A DNA stretch of 64,000 nucleotides. It comes from Flavobacteriales bacterium. Its GTDB lineage: Bacteria > Bacteroidota > Bacteroidia > NS11-12g > UBA9320. The position numbers were made by a program, and so were the translations under genes. Shown here in pieces: positions 26,267 through 32,929 of this stretch. Position 1 is the stretch's first letter. Every line of letters starts with the position of its first letter. The stretch is taken from positions 310,001 through 374,000 of the forward strand of contig JACJZV010000001.1 in assembly GCA_020635395.1 (NCBI GenBank), given 5' to 3'. The notes beneath the pieces are model-generated. The model ran no database searches, was not told where the DNA came from, and worked only from the letters and a program-made list of their open reading frames with translations.

Positions 26267-26589
26267 AAATAGCGTAGAGAGGAAATGGCAGGTAAACAGG
26301 ATTGAATTTCATCAAAAAAAAGGAGGGTGTTCCCTTCTTCAATCGGAGTTTTTGTGAGTAAAGACAATTGCTCACATATTTCTATGGGGTTTTGTGTGCC
26401 AGAAAATAGTTTGCACAAATCCGCGTTTTCATCAAAATTAACCTCAATAAAATGGTCAAAATTCTGTGCAAAGTGGCGTACCACAGAAGATTTTCCAACT
26501 TGTCGTGCACCACGCAATAGAATGGGTTTTCGATTATTTTGCCCCTTCCATTCAAGCAATTCTGTTTCGATATTTCTTTGAAAATACAT
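26167..26589 (-). pseudogene. Remnant of a DUF4143-type AAA ATPase, C-terminus lost
   Basis: N-terminal third of the ATP-binding family that pairs an AAA_14 domain with DUF4143. Walker A is in LLRGARQVGKSSVVRHF, and Walker B in NTLLFFDEIQSC, followed by LRYFYEKLPNLHLIAAGSLL. Full members are about 380-400 residues; this one ends at about 140, just after the conserved GVGRIS. The stop codon is supplied by the antisense of the DUF2071 fragment. The junction lies at about 26171-26183, within bases shared by both genes. ATG at 26589 (MYFQRNIE) is the natural start; the upstream extension to 26655 is a 33-bp tandem repeat. Confidence 0.75.
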
Positions 26590-26641
26590 TTTTCCAAACC
26601 AATAATGACTCCAAAAATACATTTTTCCAAACCAATAATGA
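26581..26641. repeat. 28-bp direct repeat at 33-bp period
   Basis: Identical 28-base segments at 26581-26608 and 26614-26641 (each beginning AAAATACATTTTTCC), separated by 5 bases. On the minus strand they duplicate the start region of the ATPase remnant, giving the encoded HYWFGKMYF twice. Confidence 0.9.
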
Positions 26642-27883
26642 ATGATAAATTGCAAAAATCCAAACCGAAGTGGGTCTAAAAATGTATTTTGTTATGAAAT
26701 AATTGGCAATTTAAAACGGGACTCTCGATTATATTTGCACGAATTGCCTCAACAAAGAAAATATCGAAACCCTTCTCATTATTCTATTCGGGAAAAACAA
26801 ATTTTGGAACAAAAGCATAGACCTCTGTTAAAAGCCGAGGCTCATGTTACCACTTCAATTTTCTTCGTAATAATTCAGTTAGTCGGAGGTGTTACCTTTA
26901 CCTACATTGGTTATGATGTGTTTTTAAAAAATATTTTCGAATCTTACCCACAAATCTTTATTGTATTTTTAGGCAGTTTGTTCAGTATTTTAGGAATTTC
27001 TGCATTGCTCGGAATCTACTTTCTTCGAAACACTTACTTTTTTGAAGACAGAATTGAAGTGAAGCATATTTTTGGCTTTACAATCATAACCATAGCCTAT
27101 AGCGAGCGAGTTAGTTGGGCAGAAGTAGAGGAAAGTTCGGATAACATAGAGTGGAAAAACCTGATAATCTATACAAAAAAGCATAAGTTTAAAATTTCTT
27201 CCTCGGTTCATTATAATTATGAATATGCAAAAAAAATACTTACTGCCGGAATACCAAGAGATGAAGTAAAGGAGCAGCGGTGGTATGACAAAAAGTTATT
27301 ATTCTTCTTTGGTGGGTTTTCTCTGATGGCTGGGTTACTGTTATTGTATCTGATTTATTCAATGATTACAACCGACAAACAAATGAATTACAATGAGTTG
27401 CAGGAAATAAAGGAAGTGATTGTAAATGAAGCGAAAATCACAAGATTGAGAGCAGGTGCATATATTAAAATGGAACTAAAATCGTATCCAACTTTCTCTT
27501 TTAAAATGGATGAAGCACGATATTCTGCTTGCAACGCCCAAGATTATGTCAACAATGTAAAAACTGGAGATACGCTGACACTTTTTGTTTCCAAAAAGCA
27601 ATATCAAACGAAATTGACCAAAGAAATTCCGCTTGATTTCTTTGGTAAAACGATTGGCTACCATCAAATACCGGTTTATGAACTCGAAGACAAGAACCAA
27701 ACATACCTCAGCCTCCAAGATTACAATGCCGAAGCAAAAGGGCAGAGGATAGACCATATTGTGGTACTGTCAATTATAGGGTTAATCTTTTTGGTATGTT
27801 TTTCCATATTCGTTTATATTTTGATTGGAGAATTGAGAGGTAATTCGGAAAATGAAGAACCCATAAACACGAAATACCAATGA
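26642..27883 (+). CDS. Membrane protein of unknown function, four predicted membrane segments
   Basis: Not assigned to a family. Two membrane segments near the N-terminus (IFFVIIQLVGGVTFTYIGY and IFIVFLGSLFSILGISALL), a cytoplasmic-looking PH-like segment (EDRIEVKHIFGFTIITIAY; VSWAEVEES), a third segment (FFFGGFSLMAGLLLLYLIY), a soluble beta-rich domain and a C-terminal segment (VVLSIIGLIFLVCFSIFVYI). The start is uncertain. ATG 26642 is the only ATG, but it lies upstream of a -7 element at 26730-26737. In-frame TTG codons at 26744 and 26804 would follow that promoter. Its stop overlaps the ATG of the second DUF2071 copy (ATGA), so the two were translationally coupled. Confidence 0.65.
   Translation: MINCKNPNRSGSKNVFCYEIIGNLKRDSRLYLHELPQQRKYRNPSHYSIREKQILEQKHRPLLKAEAHVTTSIFFVIIQLVGGVTFTYIGYDVFLKNIFESYPQIFIVFLGSLFSILGISALLGIYFLRNTYFFEDRIEVKHIFGFTIITIAYSERVSWAEVEESSDNIEWKNLIIYTKKHKFKISSSVHYNYEYAKKILTAGIPRDEVKEQRWYDKKLLFFFGGFSLMAGLLLLYLIYSMITTDKQMNYNELQEIKEVIVNEAKITRLRAGAYIKMELKSYPTFSFKMDEARYSACNAQDYVNNVKTGDTLTLFVSKKQYQTKLTKEIPLDFFGKTIGYHQIPVYELEDKNQTYLSLQDYNAEAKGQRIDHIVVLSIIGLIFLVCFSIFVYILIGELRGNSENEEPINTKYQ
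26730..26737 (+). promoter_or_regulatory. -7 element inside the nominal membrane-protein frame
   Basis: TATATTTG, a perfect TAnnTTTG. If used, transcription starts near 26744, implying a non-ATG start for the downstream protein. Confidence 0.45.
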
Positions 27884-28221
27884 CCTTTTTAAAAGCAGAA
27901 TGGAGAAAATTGGCCATTGCCAACTATGTGGTGGATGCCAACGTGCTGTTAGATTATATCATGCCGGAACCAAATTGGATTTGTGGAATGACAAGTGTTA
28001 CGTCAGTTTGGTGGGTTTCATGTTTCAAAACACCAGACTTTTAGGCATCAAAATTCCGTTTCATGTATATTTTGAAGAAGTTAATCTTCGGTTTTATGTA
28101 AAACGATTTGATAACGGAATCTGGAAACGAGGTGTGGTATTTATCAAAGAAATTGTTCCGAAAAGGGCACTGACTTTTGTGGCAAACACCGTTTACAACG
28201 AAAACTACGAAACCCTGCCCA
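27880..28221 (+). repeat. Direct duplication, copy B (partner at 25841-26183)
   Basis: Second copy of the DUF2071 5' segment. It lacks one base relative to copy A in the region ATTCCTGCC versus ATCATGCC (about 27957-27965). Confidence 0.9.
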
Positions 28222-28592
28222 TGAGCCATGTTTGGCAAGAAGCTGAAACGGGAAACACAATAAAATACAGTTGGACTAAACAAGGTTTTGAAAATTCCAT
28301 TTTGGTAAAATCTCGTTCAAATTCTTTAGAAATAGAACCCGACAGCGAAACCGAATTTATAACCGAACACTATTGGGGATACGCCAAAGTGAACAACCAA
28401 AAAACCAACGAATATGAGGTGACACATCCAAAATGGAAGGTGTATGACGTGATGGATTATGCCATACATGTTGACTTTGGGTTGGTGTATGGAAAACAAT
28501 TTCAATTTTTGAACCACCTAAACCCGATCTCCGTTATGCTGGCCGAAGGCTCAGAAATAAGCGTGAAAGGAAAGAGGATTTTGGAGGTTTGA
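27880..28592 (+). pseudogene. DUF2071 (YqjF-like) gene, full length but frameshifted
   Basis: Starts with ATG 27880, overlapping the stop of the membrane-protein gene. It reads MTFLKAEWRKLAIANYVVDA in frame until a one-base deletion near codon 27. The rest of the protein continues in another frame (LDLWNDKCYVSLVGFMF through ISVKGKRILEV) to 28592. Together the two frames encode the complete DUF2071 protein, including the C-terminal half lost from copy A. No slippery heptamer is visible at the shift, so a disabling mutation or a sequencing error is likelier than programmed frameshifting. Adding one base would restore a 237-residue protein. Confidence 0.75.
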
Positions 28593-28646
28593 CAACAGTT
28601 TTTTTATGTCATTACTAATCGAATTTTTGAATAAATATTTCCCCTT

Positions 28647-28668
28647 AAAGTAAATAATTATTTACTTT
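28647..28668. promoter_or_regulatory. 22-bp perfect palindrome, probable HicB operator
   Basis: AAAGTAAATAA followed directly by its reverse complement TTATTTACTTT. It overlaps the -7 element of the hicAB promoter, the position expected for autorepression by the HTH-bearing HicB. Confidence 0.75.
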
Positions 28669-28670
28669 TG
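28663..28670 (+). promoter_or_regulatory. -7 element of hicAB
   Basis: TACTTTTG, a perfect TAnnTTTG, 19 bases before the hicA ATG and largely inside the 22-bp palindrome. Confidence 0.65.
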
Positions 28671-28689
28671 TTGAGCCATTGTGTTAAAA

Positions 28690-28875
28690 ATGAAATGTTC
28701 CGAGCTATACAGACTTTTGATAAAAGATGGATGGTATCCAATTTCTCAAAAAGGTTCGCATGTTAAATTGAAGCACGATACAAAACCAAACGTTTTAATA
28801 TTTCCAAATCATGGAAGCCAAGAACTTGGAAAAGGAATGGAAAACAAAATTAAAAAGGATGCAGGTATAAAGTAA
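28690..28875 (+). CDS. hicA: HicA toxin, mRNA interferase
   Basis: Small toxin of a type II toxin-antitoxin pair that cleaves mRNA. At 61 residues it shows the dsRBD-like HicA fold signature: MKCSELYRLLIKDGW, the catalytic histidine His24 in QKGSHVKLK, and the terminal FPNHGSQELGKGMENKIKKD segment. The frame is open from GTG 28681, but ATG 28690 is the expected start. Toxin precedes antitoxin, with hicB 9 bases downstream, the usual HicAB order. Expression is probably repressed through the palindrome over its promoter. Confidence 0.92.
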   Translation: MKCSELYRLLIKDGWYPISQKGSHVKLKHDTKPNVLIFPNHGSQELGKGMENKIKKDAGIK

Positions 28876-28884
28876 AAGAATAAA

Positions 28885-29274
28885 ATGAAAGACAAAAAAA
28901 TATGCTTGATAGTTGAAAAAACGGACACCGGATTTTCGGCCTTTTGCCGAGATTACCCAATATTTACTACGGGTAAAACGGTTGCAGAACTATTTGAAAA
29001 TGCACTTGAAGCATGCAATTTTTATTTTGATGAAAAAGCAGTTGAATTGACTCATGAAAATCTAAAATTTGAAATTGATTTCAAACAGTTTTTTCAATAT
29101 TACAAAGTGTTGAATTCAAAATTTTTGGCCGAAAAGATTGGAATGAACCCCACTTTATTGTCTCAATACGTTCAAGGGCACAAAAAACCATCCAGCACCC
29201 AAACCGAAAAAATTCTATCCGGAATTCATAAAATTGGACAAGAATTATCGGAAATCAATTTGATATATAGTTAA
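28885..29274 (+). CDS. hicB: HicB antitoxin with HTH domain
   Basis: Antitoxin of 129 residues. The N-terminal half is the HicB partial RNase H-like domain (KICLIVEKTDTGFSAFCRDY; GKTVAELFENALEACNFYF) that binds and inhibits HicA. The C-terminal half is a Cro/C1-type helix-turn-helix (SKFLAEKIGMNPTLLSQYVQ, then GHKKPSSTQTEKIL) for binding the operator. The palindrome at 28647-28668 is the likely target. It forms a bicistronic unit with hicA, inside an accessory region, consistent with horizontal spread. Confidence 0.9.
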   Translation: MKDKKICLIVEKTDTGFSAFCRDYPIFTTGKTVAELFENALEACNFYFDEKAVELTHENLKFEIDFKQFFQYYKVLNSKFLAEKIGMNPTLLSQYVQGHKKPSSTQTEKILSGIHKIGQELSEINLIYS

Positions 29275-29324
29275 ACGAGGAATAATGCATTACCAAACTC
29301 ATTTCGACCCTTTGTTCTCTTATT

Positions 29325-30098
29325 TTACCAATTTATTTCCGGAGCTGCTATCGGCGTATTGACAGGTAAATTGGAAACCACTTTTTTCTCTTTTCCATAT
29401 TTTTTGCGAACCAGTTTGTTCAGGTATTTCTCATAAACTTCCCAAGTACGGTTGCCATTGCAGGTTCCACACCAATGAGGCATTTTTGATAGAAGCTTTT
29501 CGTTTTCAAACATTAAATTCCCTGTACACGTCGAGATGTTTTCGTAATAACTACAATATACTTTTCGGGTAGAACCGCGAAAATAATAAGATTGAATCTT
29601 GTACCCATAAACCATCCAAGGTGAATGAGATAAAGAATCCCATTTTCCAGAATAACCTCCAACTCGCGAATTGGATTTATATCCAAGAGTAATATTCCTA
29701 AGAACATGTGAATAGTAATAATTGGTTGAATATAGATTTATTTCTATTAACCGGTCTTTGTAAAAACTAAGGATAAACCATAAACCTTTGTAAATACAAG
29801 AGTCATAAAGCAAATAACTTTTGACATTCGGGTAAATCAAACCTGCTTCTTGAAAAACATTGTATAAATAGTCGGAATAGAGTGAATCAAAAAGATTTAT
29901 AGTATCCGTCTTGCGAACAACAATTCCCGAATCATCAACCAAATACAAATTTTTGATGGAATCTTTATGCATCAGCAAATCAATGTTCTTGTTTTTTAAA
30001 CAATCATCACAAAATCGGGTGTCCCATAATTGAGCAAAGCAATTGCTTGAGGCAATCAAAACCAAAAGAAGTATCAGTTTGGCTTTTTTCATTTCCAT
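29325..30098 (-). CDS. Secreted protein with two CxxC pairs, unknown function
   Basis: Not recognised. The signal peptide is clear (KAKLILLLVLIASSNCFAQ). The 257-residue precursor has a CxxC pair near the mature N-terminus (RFCDDCLKN) and a second one near residue 210 (HWCGTCNGNRTWEVYEKYL), so disulfides or a metal site are possible. The middle is rich in Tyr, Ser and Asn. It follows the VOC lipoprotein gene after 3 bases on the same strand, so both are probably one transcript. It could be a surface protein restricted to related strains. Confidence 0.55.
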   Translation of the reverse strand: MEMKKAKLILLLVLIASSNCFAQLWDTRFCDDCLKNKNIDLLMHKDSIKNLYLVDDSGIVVRKTDTINLFDSLYSDYLYNVFQEAGLIYPNVKSYLLYDSCIYKGLWFILSFYKDRLIEINLYSTNYYYSHVLRNITLGYKSNSRVGGYSGKWDSLSHSPWMVYGYKIQSYYFRGSTRKVYCSYYENISTCTGNLMFENEKLLSKMPHWCGTCNGNRTWEVYEKYLNKLVRKKYGKEKKVVSNLPVNTPIAAPEINW

Positions 30099-30101
30099 CT
30101 A

Positions 30102-30650
30102 CTACTTCGTTGTCTTTCCGCCCATTGCAGTAAAAACGCTGTCAACGGGTTCCCAAAGCTCAATTTTGTTGCCTTCGTTGTCCATAATGTGAATGAACTT
30201 TCCGTAGTCGTAGGTTTCCATTTCGTCAACGATAGTTACCCCATTGGCTTTTAGTTTTTCAATCAAGCCTTCCAAATTATGTACACGGTAGTTTATCATA
30301 AACTCCTTTTTGGAAGGTTGAAAATAGGCGTTTCCGGTTTTGAATGGACTCCATTGCAAATAGTTTATTTCCTCTGGGCGGTGGGCATTTCTAAACTCAA
30401 AGCTCGAGCCGTATTCGCTGGTGGCAAGACCAAGATTCTTGGCATACCATTCTTTCGATTTTTCAGGGTCATCGGAAAAAAAGAAAATACCGCCAATTCC
30501 TGTTACTCTTGGGGTGGTGTCTTCTGCGGGTTGGTTTGAGGTTGGGTCTTTATCGTTCATTGTGTTCATATTTTTTGAAGATGAGTTGCAACCAAAAATG
30601 GCCGAGCCAAGAAGAAAAGTTAATATGAAATGTGCGATTGTTATTTTCAT
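30102..30650 (-). CDS. VOC/glyoxalase-fold lipoprotein
   Basis: A 182-residue lipoprotein (lipobox in LLGSAIFGCNSS, Cys21) whose mature domain is a vicinal-oxygen-chelate fold: GIGGIFFFSDDPEKSKEWYA, then LGLATSEYGSSFEFR, and a second half with FMINYRVHNLEGLIEKLKAN and FIHIMDNEGNKIELWEP. VOC domains are used for glyoxalases, dioxygenases and antibiotic-binding proteins. Export as a lipoprotein is unusual among these and leaves the substrate open. It is first in a two-gene unit with the CxxC secreted protein, and has a well-placed promoter. Confidence 0.8.
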   Translation of the reverse strand: MKITIAHFILTFLLGSAIFGCNSSSKNMNTMNDKDPTSNQPAEDTTPRVTGIGGIFFFSDDPEKSKEWYAKNLGLATSEYGSSFEFRNAHRPEEINYLQWSPFKTGNAYFQPSKKEFMINYRVHNLEGLIEKLKANGVTIVDEMETYDYGKFIHIMDNEGNKIELWEPVDSVFTAMGGKTTK

Positions 30651-30678
30651 TGAATATTCCTTTTAAGTGGCAAAGCAA

Positions 30679-30712
30679 CAAATATAACCCAGTGTTTTAA
30701 GAGGGCAACAAA
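30679..30712 (-). promoter_or_regulatory. Promoter of the VOC lipoprotein unit
   Basis: On the minus strand, TTTG (30712-30709), 22 bases, then TATATTTG (30686-30679). Predicted start near 30672, about 22 bases before the ATG at 30650. Confidence 0.6.
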
Positions 30713-30752
30713 TTGTTAATCCAATGTTAAAGGCAGAAGTTAAGTTAATGTT

Positions 30753-30760
30753 TAAATTTG
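30753..30760 (+). promoter_or_regulatory. -7 element of the four-gene TonB operon
   Basis: TAAATTTG, a perfect TAnnTTTG, 13 bases before the ATG at 30774, implying a very short leader. Confidence 0.55.
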
Positions 30761-30773
30761 CTGCACTTTACGC

Positions 30774-32900
30774 ATGAAAGTAGTATTTGTAGCTATTGTT
30801 TTATCATTTTCTGCTGCCGTTTTTGGCCAATCTTCGTTTGAAGAAAAAACCACAACGGCATCCAATGTTCGGTTAAATGTAACCAACGTTGGCACCTTTG
30901 GCAATGCCTTTCGGGGGTACAGAGATGGTAGCGGAAATCAAAGCTGTGAATATCCTGCCGGTTCTGGCATCGAGCATTTGTTTGAAGGTGGCATTTGGGT
31001 GGGCGGATTAATTGATGGCTCGTTAGTGGCGGTATCCACCTCGGCTTATGATGCTCCAAGTGGATATTCTACCGGACGGGGTGGTTTCGAGTTTACCGCA
31101 GAGGTTGGCAGCACATTGCGTCAGCGTTCCAGCTTGTTCGAAAGCCCTTTTTTCTCTCCAGATGCCGTATCGCACGAAGATTATGTGGCCCATTTTTCGG
31201 ATAGCAACTTATTGGTGCCCGGCACAAATATTCCTATTAGCGGCCATTCTCAACCCTTAAAATTGGGTGTTAAAATGGAGTCGTTCAACTGGAACTATGC
31301 ATTTAGCGACTTTTTTGTGATTGTTAATTTTGAAGTGACCAACAACAGCCCAAGCACCATAGATAGCGTCTATTTTGCACTTTGGACCAATACCGTGGTA
31401 AGAAACACCAACGTAACTCCAGCCGGAAGCGGGGGCTCGGCTTTTTACAACAAAGGTGGAAACGGCTTTTTGGATTCGCTTTTTATGGCTTATTGCTATG
31501 ACAATGCCGGAGATGTAGGTTTTACAGATAGCTATATTGGTCAGAAATTTCTGGGTGCAGAGGATAAAACCGGATTTCGCCATCCGTTGATAACCCCCAA
31601 TTTTAAAGTGCATTACAACGCATGGGAATTTAACAACGTGAGCAATCCTGTTTTCTTTTTCCCTTCTACCGAGCAGGCTCGATACATTAAAATGACGAAT
31701 GGGTTAAATTTTAACCAATGTTGGGATAAAAACTCTACCCAAAATGCCAATTGCGGAAGCAAAAGTTTTAAGGAACAATTGAACGATGCCGGAAATAGGA
31801 GTGACTTGGTGTCGGTTGGGCCCTTTGCCTCACTTGCCCCGGGCGAGACCATTAAGTTGGCCTATGCCTTTGTGTTGGGCAAAAAATTGGAGGATGGGTT
31901 GCCAAACAGCGACAACAATCATTATCAGCAAACTATTTTAAGAGATAATGCCGATTGGGCTCAGGTGGCATTTAATGGGGAAGACAAAAACTTTAATGGT
32001 GTGTTAGATGCCGGAGAAGATGCCAATGGCGACGGAAAGATTACCCGATTTATATTGCCGGCACCACCCAATATTCCCAAAACCAAAATTGTGACCAATC
32101 AAAACAGTATAGATGTGTATTGGAGTAACAATTCGGAAGAAAGTATAGACCCGATAACGTTGGAGAAGGACTTTGAAGGATATCGCATATACAGCACGCA
32201 ACTTGGCTTTGATGTAACACAGGTGCAAAATTTGGCCAACGATTTAAAAAAGATTGGCGATTGGGATTTGGCCGGAAACAACCTATTTAACGAAACCGGT
32301 TTTGAGAGCATTAAACTGGCAACTCCGGCAACGTTTGGTGGCGACCCAACCGTTTATCATTACAAATACACTATCAATAATATTCAAAACGGATGGCAAT
32401 ATGCCATTTCAGTTTCGGCCTACGATAGAGGCAATAAAAACAGCAATTTAGAATCTTTAGAAAGCAGTTTGTTGAGCAATAATTATCGTGCATTTGCAGG
32501 AAAACCGGCCAACGCCAATCTCAAAACCAATTTGCCTTTTGTATATCCAAACCCCTATTACTCTGGAGCGGCATGGGAAGGCAAAAGCAATTTTCAGGAG
32601 CAAAGCCGCAAACTCTATTTTGCCAATCTTCCTGCCCATTGCAGCATACGAATTTTTACGGTGGCCGGCGATTTTATTGATGAAATTGAGCATAATCAGG
32701 AATATAATGGTAACGACATAAGGTGGTTTTCCACCTTTGGGGCAGAGGATGCCGACAAAAATGTTTTTAGCGGAGGCGAACATGCTTGGGATTTGTTGAG
32801 TGGCGAATCGCAAATTATTGCTCGAGGGATATATATTTTTACGGTAAAGGATAACGAAACCGGAGAAATGTTTCAGGGCAAGTTTGCCATTATTAAATAG
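30774..32900 (+). CDS. Large secreted protein with C-terminal Ig-like sorting-type domain
   Basis: A 708-residue exported protein (signal VVFVAIVLSFSAAVFGQ). The mature protein has repeated beta-rich segments with many Gly, Asn and aromatic residues, a calcium-binding-like acidic stretch (FNGVLDAGEDANGDGKI), and a fibronectin-like part (KTKIVTNQNSIDVYWSNN). It ends in a FlgD-Ig/T9SS-like module (FVYPNPYYSG ... IRIFTVAGDFIDEI ... GIYIFTVKDNETGEMFQGKF). That module suggests export or surface attachment by the type IX system, though it is not the standard type A ending. First gene of an operon ending in a TonB-dependent receptor. Function is unknown. Confidence 0.75.
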   Translation: MKVVFVAIVLSFSAAVFGQSSFEEKTTTASNVRLNVTNVGTFGNAFRGYRDGSGNQSCEYPAGSGIEHLFEGGIWVGGLIDGSLVAVSTSAYDAPSGYSTGRGGFEFTAEVGSTLRQRSSLFESPFFSPDAVSHEDYVAHFSDSNLLVPGTNIPISGHSQPLKLGVKMESFNWNYAFSDFFVIVNFEVTNNSPSTIDSVYFALWTNTVVRNTNVTPAGSGGSAFYNKGGNGFLDSLFMAYCYDNAGDVGFTDSYIGQKFLGAEDKTGFRHPLITPNFKVHYNAWEFNNVSNPVFFFPSTEQARYIKMTNGLNFNQCWDKNSTQNANCGSKSFKEQLNDAGNRSDLVSVGPFASLAPGETIKLAYAFVLGKKLEDGLPNSDNNHYQQTILRDNADWAQVAFNGEDKNFNGVLDAGEDANGDGKITRFILPAPPNIPKTKIVTNQNSIDVYWSNNSEESIDPITLEKDFEGYRIYSTQLGFDVTQVQNLANDLKKIGDWDLAGNNLFNETGFESIKLATPATFGGDPTVYHYKYTINNIQNGWQYAISVSAYDRGNKNSNLESLESSLLSNNYRAFAGKPANANLKTNLPFVYPNPYYSGAAWEGKSNFQEQSRKLYFANLPAHCSIRIFTVAGDFIDEIEHNQEYNGNDIRWFSTFGAEDADKNVFSGGEHAWDLLSGESQIIARGIYIFTVKDNETGEMFQGKFAIIK

Positions 32901-32929
32901 TATTTCAATAATTTGATTTTAGATAAAAA

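Noticed and set aside
26612..26619. TATTTTTG on the minus strand as promoter of the ATPase remnant
   Set aside because: Matches the -7 consensus but sits inside the tandem repeat, has no -33 element at the right distance, and the gene is broken.
26167..26655. Functional short ATPase
   Set aside because: It stops after GVGRIS, lacking about two-thirds of the family's length, and its last codons derive from another gene.
27940..27980. Programmed frameshift in DUF2071 copy B
   Set aside because: No slippery heptamer, downstream stem or shifted stop arrangement is visible, and copy A has the in-frame version of the same bases; a simple one-base deletion explains it.
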